A DNA stretch of 64,000 nt from Corynebacterium urogenitale (lineage in GTDB: Bacteria; Actinomycetota; Actinomycetes; Mycobacteriales; Mycobacteriaceae): contig NZ_CP045032.1 of NCBI RefSeq assembly GCF_009026825.1, positions 2,287,893-2,351,892 on the forward strand. The letters run 5' to 3'. Under the pieces are notes generated by a model. That model searched no databases. It was not told the origin of the DNA and saw only the letters and a program-made list of their open reading frames with translations. The translations under genes and the position numbers were made by a program. Shown in pieces: positions 60,514-64,000 of this stretch. Numbering within the stretch: position 1 is the first letter of the stretch; each line of letters opens with the position of its first letter.

Positions 60514-61179
60514 CTACTTCACGCGCGGGATCACAACCACATGCGTCGGTTCATCCAAAACCCCAGAACCGACCGTCACAACCTCACCAGCGCCTCCGCC
60601 TGCCTTCGAAATAAGCTTCGCATCCCGCTGCAGCTCTTCGGCCACGCTTGAGCCCTTCAATGCCCGCATAGAACCACCTTTTCTCACCAGTGGTAGCGAC
60701 CATTGGGTGAGTTTTCCAAGGGGTGCAACAGCACGCGATGTGACCACGTCGGCGCCGCCTACTGATTGAACAACACTGGGCTCTTCGGCACGACCGCGGA
60801 TGACCTCGACATTGTCCAGACTCAAGTCATCAACAACTTCCTTGAGGAATGTCGTTCGCCGCAAGAGCGGTTCAACTAGTTGCACCTTGAGATCAGGACG
60901 TGCAATCGCCAGCGGAATTCCAGGCAGCCCGGCACCGGAACCAATATCAACGATGCGAACCCCTTCTGGAATAACTTCGCCGAGGACAGCCGAATTGAGG
61001 ATATGCCGATCCCACAGTCGAGATACCTCACGAGGGCCAATCAGTCCCCGCTCAATACCGGCTGTGGCGAGCCATTGAGCGTACCTTTCAGCCAAGTCTA
61101 GAGATGACCCAAATACCTCCTTAGCCGCCGGAGGAGTGACCACATTCAAAGCTTCATCGTGATGTTCCACGTGAAACAT
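60514..61179 (-). CDS. rsmG: 16S rRNA (guanine-527 N7) methyltransferase RsmG
   Basis: A 221-residue methyltransferase with the SAM-binding motif [19 protein letters not shown] and [18 protein letters not shown]. It modifies G527 of 16S rRNA; loss gives low-level streptomycin resistance. The first codons MFHVEHH are encoded by a parS site overlapping the start, as in many bacteria, so ParB may influence expression. A longer frame to 61218 lacks support. Confidence 0.95.
   Translation of the reverse strand: MFHVEHHDEALNVVTPPAAKEVFGSSLDLAERYAQWLATAGIERGLIGPREVSRLWDRHILNSAVLGEVIPEGVRIVDIGSGAGLPGIPLAIARPDLKVQLVEPLLRRTTFLKEVVDDLSLDNVEVIRGRAEEPSVVQSVGGADVVTSRAVAPLGKLTQWSLPLVRKGGSMRALKGSSVAEELQRDAKLISKAGGGAGEVVTVGSGVLDEPTHVVVIPRVK
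61163..61178. other. parS-like site 4 in the rsmG start
   Basis: TGTTCCACGTGAAACA, one mismatch from consensus, covers the first codons of rsmG. Confidence 0.85.
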
Positions 61180-61199
61180 CCTAGCGCTCTTTGCATAAG

Positions 61200-61232
61200 A
61201 AAACCCGCCCCGGATCAATCCGAGACGGGTTC
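61200..61232 (-). terminator. Terminator after yidC
   Basis: On the minus strand AACCCGTCTCGG pairs with CCGGGGCGGGTT (two G-U pairs) around a 5-base loop, followed by TTTC. It follows the yidC stop and precedes rsmG, so the rsmG-parA-parB transcript is separate. Confidence 0.8.
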
Positions 61233-61279
61233 GCGGAACTCGCGTCCGTAGCGCTGGGTCCTACCCAGCAGATTCCACG

Positions 61280-62260
61280 CTACTTCTTCTTTTTGCCCTT
61301 CTTGTTGTTCTGAGGACGAACACCAACCTTGGGGGCGGAAGTGCGCTTTGCGGCAATCTTCGCCTGACGCTCTTCCTCTTCTTCACGATCCATCTGCGCG
61401 AAAAGAAGGCGCTGCTGTACCAGAGTCCACAGGTTGTTGGTGAACATGTAAAGTGCCAGACCGGTCTGCCACAGGAAGCCACCCATGAGGTACATCACCG
61501 GCATCACCCAAAGCATCAGCTTCTGCATCATGTCCATCTGCATCTGCATCTGCTGGGCCTTGATATCGTTTGGATCCTTCTTCGGCTGCGCAGCCTGACG
61601 CTTCTTCTGACGGTCCAGGGACATACGCGCGGAGAAGTGCATCATCACCGCAGAGGCCAGCATCAGAGGAAGCACGACCAGGATGATGTTCAGGCGCGTG
61701 AAGTCAGGATCAACACCGACAGGGGAGAACGCACTGTAGTTCGCCGGGTCCATGGAAATGTAAGCGGACAACGGGGTACCGAACAGACGAGCGTCCAGGA
61801 AGGACTGAACTTCCTCGACACCGAAAACGTAGTTCGGAGTATTTCGCGTCTCTTCAATGGACATCCCCAGCTGACCCACGCCCGTAGCTGTGCGGTTGAA
61901 GGAGCGCAGCACATGGAACAGACCAATGAAGATTGGGATCTGCACAAGCATCGGCAGGCAGGAGGCCAGCGGGTTGAAGCCCATTTCCTTCTGCAGCTTG
62001 CGCATCTCCAGCGCTAGGGTCTGCTGGTCATTTTTGTATTTGCGCTGCAATTCGGCCATCTTCGGCTGGAATTCCGCCATTTTGCGGGAAGAGCGCAGCT
62101 GGTTAGCCATTGGCTTCACCAGCAGGATGCGAATCGTAAACACTAGGAACATGATCGCTAGTGCCCACGTCACGCCAGATGCGGGATCGAGCACAAAGCT
62201 AAACACTTTGTGCCAGAACCACAGCACCGCTGAGATCGGGTAGTAAATGAAATTCAGCAC
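61280..62260 (-). CDS. yidC: Membrane protein insertase YidC
   Basis: A 326-residue Oxa1/YidC protein. TM segments include LWFWHKVFSFVLDPASGVTWALAIMFLVFTIRILLVKP, with the conserved Arg of the hydrophilic groove, and NPLASCLPMLVQIPIFIGLFHVLRSF. Cytoplasmic coiled-coil QPKMAELQRKYKNDQQTLALEM lies between them, and the C-terminus is Lys-rich (NNKKGKKKK) for ribosome contact. It inserts proteins with or without SecYEG. GTG start after GAGGAG. The gene jag (khpB), which follows yidC in many bacteria, is not present here. Confidence 0.96.
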   Translation of the reverse strand: MLNFIYYPISAVLWFWHKVFSFVLDPASGVTWALAIMFLVFTIRILLVKPMANQLRSSRKMAEFQPKMAELQRKYKNDQQTLALEMRKLQKEMGFNPLASCLPMLVQIPIFIGLFHVLRSFNRTATGVGQLGMSIEETRNTPNYVFGVEEVQSFLDARLFGTPLSAYISMDPANYSAFSPVGVDPDFTRLNIILVVLPLMLASAVMMHFSARMSLDRQKKRQAAQPKKDPNDIKAQQMQMQMDMMQKLMLWVMPVMYLMGGFLWQTGLALYMFTNNLWTLVQQRLLFAQMDREEEEERQAKIAAKRTSAPKVGVRPQNNKKGKKKK

Positions 62261-62311
62261 GTCTGTAGGGTTCTCCTCGGTGAGAAAGATACGGGCATGA
62301 GTTCGGACAAG

Positions 62312-62680
62312 TTATCGCCTCGACCGGCGCCGAGGGGGCACGGGGTCCCACCCTCCGGGATGCCACGGCCCACAGCGGGCGAGGCGGCCGAGTGTGAGGA
62401 TTAATCCTTTCACTACGCCGTGGCGGCTGAAGGCCGTGAGGGCGTAGTTACTGCACGTCGGTTCGAAGCGACACGTAGGTCCCATTTTAAGACCTGAAAG
62501 GTATTCCTGGTAACCAATAATCAGTCGGCGCGCCCAGGTGGCTCGCCCCTCGCGGAGGTCGTAGCCTTCGGTTTGGACGCCCGAGTGAATGTGGTGACTG
62601 GCGGCGTCGTCCTTCGAGACGGCTGAGAAATCCTCGCCTGGCTTATCGCTGGAGGATGCGCCGGAGGCAACTGCGCACAT
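62312..62680 (-). CDS. yidD: Membrane insertion efficiency factor YidD
   Basis: A 122-residue protein; the core [33 protein letters not shown] ... [16 protein letters not shown] has the three conserved cysteines of the YidD/DUF37 family. About 45 extra residues precede it, and the start overlaps rnpA by 38 bases; a shorter start cannot be excluded. It aids YidC-dependent insertion. Confidence 0.92.
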   Translation of the reverse strand: MCAVASGASSSDKPGEDFSAVSKDDAASHHIHSGVQTEGYDLREGRATWARRLIIGYQEYLSGLKMGPTCRFEPTCSNYALTAFSRHGVVKGLILTLGRLARCGPWHPGGWDPVPPRRRSRR

Positions 62681-63011
62681 CCTTTTCGACCTCCCTGGTG
62701 CTCGCCTGGGCGCTGTGGGGAAGAGCCCGGATGACGATGTTGTGCGTTTCTTTTAATTCGACGCCAGCAGGATCCTCCAGCACATTGCGCATAGCCGCCC
62801 GGATAGTGCGGGCAACATTGTGGCGGACGACCGAATTACCTACGCCTTTGGAAACGACAAGGCCGACGCGGGGACCACCGGTCGTAATCAGTGGTGGAGT
62901 GTGGGGCTCGTAGACATAGACCACCACAGACTTACTACCCTTTTTCCGCCCACGCTTGACCGTCAGCCCGAAGGCTGCGGAGGAACGGAGGCGATGCTTG
63001 GAGGGGAGCAC
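62643..63011 (-). CDS. rnpA: Ribonuclease P protein component
   Basis: A 122-residue basic protein with the RNR-type motif ([19 protein letters not shown]) and [15 protein letters not shown]. It binds the RNase P RNA for tRNA 5' processing. GTG start. Overlaps yidD; a hairpin precedes it in the rpmH-rnpA gap. Confidence 0.95.
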   Translation of the reverse strand: MLPSKHRLRSSAAFGLTVKRGRKKGSKSVVVYVYEPHTPPLITTGGPRVGLVVSKGVGNSVVRHNVARTIRAAMRNVLEDPAGVELKETHNIVIRALPHSAQASTREVEKDVRSCLRRILQR

Positions 63012-63041
63012 AGTCGGTGGTGGTCTTTCTCAATCATGAAT

Positions 63042-63079
63042 AAAGCTCGGTACTCATGCATTCGTGAGTACCGAGCTTT
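63042..63079. terminator. 15-bp hairpin between rpmH and rnpA
   Basis: AAAGCTCGGTACTCA (63042..63056) and TGAGTACCGAGCTTT (63065..63079) are exact complements with an 8-base loop, lying 31 bases before rnpA. It can reduce readthrough so that rpmH mRNA exceeds rnpA mRNA, or protect the rpmH 3' end. Confidence 0.75.
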
Positions 63080-63094
63080 GGATGCGTAAAGAAT

Positions 63095-63238
63095 TTACGC
63101 GGTGAGGGACTTACGGCCCTTGCGGCGACGTGCGGACACGATGGCACGGCCAGCACGGGTGCTCATGCGAGTACGGAAGCCGTGCACGCGTGCACGACGG
63201 CGGTTATTCGGCTGGAAAGTACGCTTGCCCTTGGCCAC
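63095..63238 (-). CDS. rpmH: Ribosomal protein L34
   Basis: A 47-residue, highly basic protein: (M)[20 protein letters not shown], then [20 protein letters not shown] and RKSLTA. GTG start with AAGGAG nine bases upstream. First gene of the rpmH-rnpA-yidD-yidC cluster transcribed away from the origin. Confidence 0.97.
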   Translation of the reverse strand: MAKGKRTFQPNNRRRARVHGFRTRMSTRAGRAIVSARRRKGRKSLTA

Positions 63239-63669
63239 GGTACTTCACTCCTTCAGTTCAGTTCGTCCGCAGATGCGCGATCGAGATGACTCCCACCTCT
63301 CGGACAAGCATGGGCAACTTCGGCTAGTTCCCAGGACCGATCCTGTGGTGAGGGAGCTGTGCCTGGGCAGTGACCCCTGTGGAGGGAGGTCTTCCGGCCC
63401 GAGCGAATCTCGCTCACACGTCCACGGTGCAGTAGACGGTTACGCCGCGATGATTTTTCAAACGGCTTACATGACATCGGGTGGAGCAGGGATGCATGCG
63501 GGGTGTACCTCCGGAGAAGTAACGACCGCATGGCCACACCACAAGTGATGTCGCAGACTAGTCCAAGAATACGCGTAGCAGCAGGGGAAACCAAATCTTT
63601 GGGGAACCCCGCGCTTGTGAATGGAGCAGGCTTTAGCGATCTGCGGGTGGAAAACACAAATTGCCTGGT

Positions 63670-63891
63670 TGTGGATAAACCCTCCACCCCCGAAGTCTCA
63701 AGTGAAAGTTGAGAGTCAATATCTGCAGGTCAGGAAGATTTTGCGTTTAGAGTTGAAGTTATCCACAGGGAGCGACTACCTTGGGGATAACTCAAAGGCT
63801 GAAGTTATCCACAGCTGTGGAAAAACCTGTGCAAACGCAGTTCAATGGCAATTACTGGTTGTTAGCAAAGCAGTGAAAAACCTGCGGATAA
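63670..63891. other. Chromosomal origin region (oriC) DnaA-box cluster
   Basis: The 760 bases after rpmH carry no supported gene. Perfect DnaA boxes lie at 63670..63678 (complement strand), 63759..63767 and 63805..63813; near-matches lie at 63816 (TGTGGAAAA) and 63883 (TGCGGATAA). CTGCAGGTCA at 63723..63732 is shared with the dnaB-upstream cluster. Position between rpmH and the expected dnaA identifies oriC. Confidence 0.85.
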
Positions 63892-64000
63892 CTTCCAATG
63901 GCACACGGACTCAACCCTGAACCTAAAGTTTAAGTTTGCGCGGGGGAGAAGGACTCCCGTCCACCCCGCCCCCGACCGCTCAGAAGAAACCCACACACCC

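Overview
The window looks like high-GC actinobacterial chromosome from the genus Corynebacterium, species not determinable from sequence alone. The evidence is the gene order rpmH-rnpA-yidD-yidC-rsmG-parA-parB next to a DnaA-box cluster (oriC side), the mycobacterial/corynebacterial block CCA-adding enzyme - Nudix - DUF6049 - MurJ with pseudokinase - SigM - TrxB - Trx - CwlM, the block ino1 - DUF5318 - ponA - GT87 - rpsF - ssb - rplI, and a DprE2-type arabinan-precursor reductase. The right edge stops just short of where dnaA is expected. Blocks that lie on both sides of dnaA in Mycobacterium are here on one side.

Layout. 1-2.6 kb: end of dprE2, a repeat-containing gap, an MFS exporter. 3.0-8.4 kb: a graveyard of mobile DNA (esterase fragment, truncated MobF relaxase, AT-rich orphan, frameshifted resolvase, intact IS30-family element, DoxX-like gene, decayed IS6-family element) that ends by cutting off the front of an ABC ATPase gene. 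9-14.8 kb: PspA, alcohol dehydrogenase, thioredoxin, hotdog protein, paired fluoride channels, YceI and a MarR regulator. 14.8-25.4 kb: dnaB, a flavin monooxygenase, rplI-ssb-rpsF, GT87 and PBP1A; a DnaA-box cluster resembling the oriC region lies between dnaB and the monooxygenase. 25.5-34.7 kb: ino1, MarR-Usp pair, leuS, SdpI-like and CPBP membrane proteins, ribokinase. 34.7-37.75 kb: AT-rich island. 37.9-46 kb: nucleoside hydrolase and MFS transporter (uridine-type), SBF transporter, Nudix, BrnFE, YqgE, CCA enzyme. 46-63.2 kb: the conserved cell-wall, redox and segregation block up to rpmH. 63.2-64 kb: origin region.

The most interesting part is 34,954-37,691 on the minus strand. A six-TM histidine kinase is followed by an overlooked 53-codon reading frame for a secreted-looking peptide with two cysteines (36447..36608), whose stop overlaps the start of a LuxR-type response regulator (ATGA). 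Next come a dyad-rich promoter, a signal-peptide protein with an acidic middle and a cationic, hydrophobic, two-cysteine C-terminus, and a two-TM small protein. This reads as a candidate peptide-pheromone-controlled bacteriocin/immunity cassette, inserted between ribokinase and nucleoside hydrolase/transporter genes that form one uridine operon in C. glutamicum. Function is inferred; nothing here proves activity.

Other whole-window patterns are an octamer-periodic TGTC repeat before a MarR gene, and a recurring habit of short tandem duplications that begin in the last codons of a gene and copy its stop codon (at least eight genes). No tRNA, rRNA or CRISPR array was recognised.
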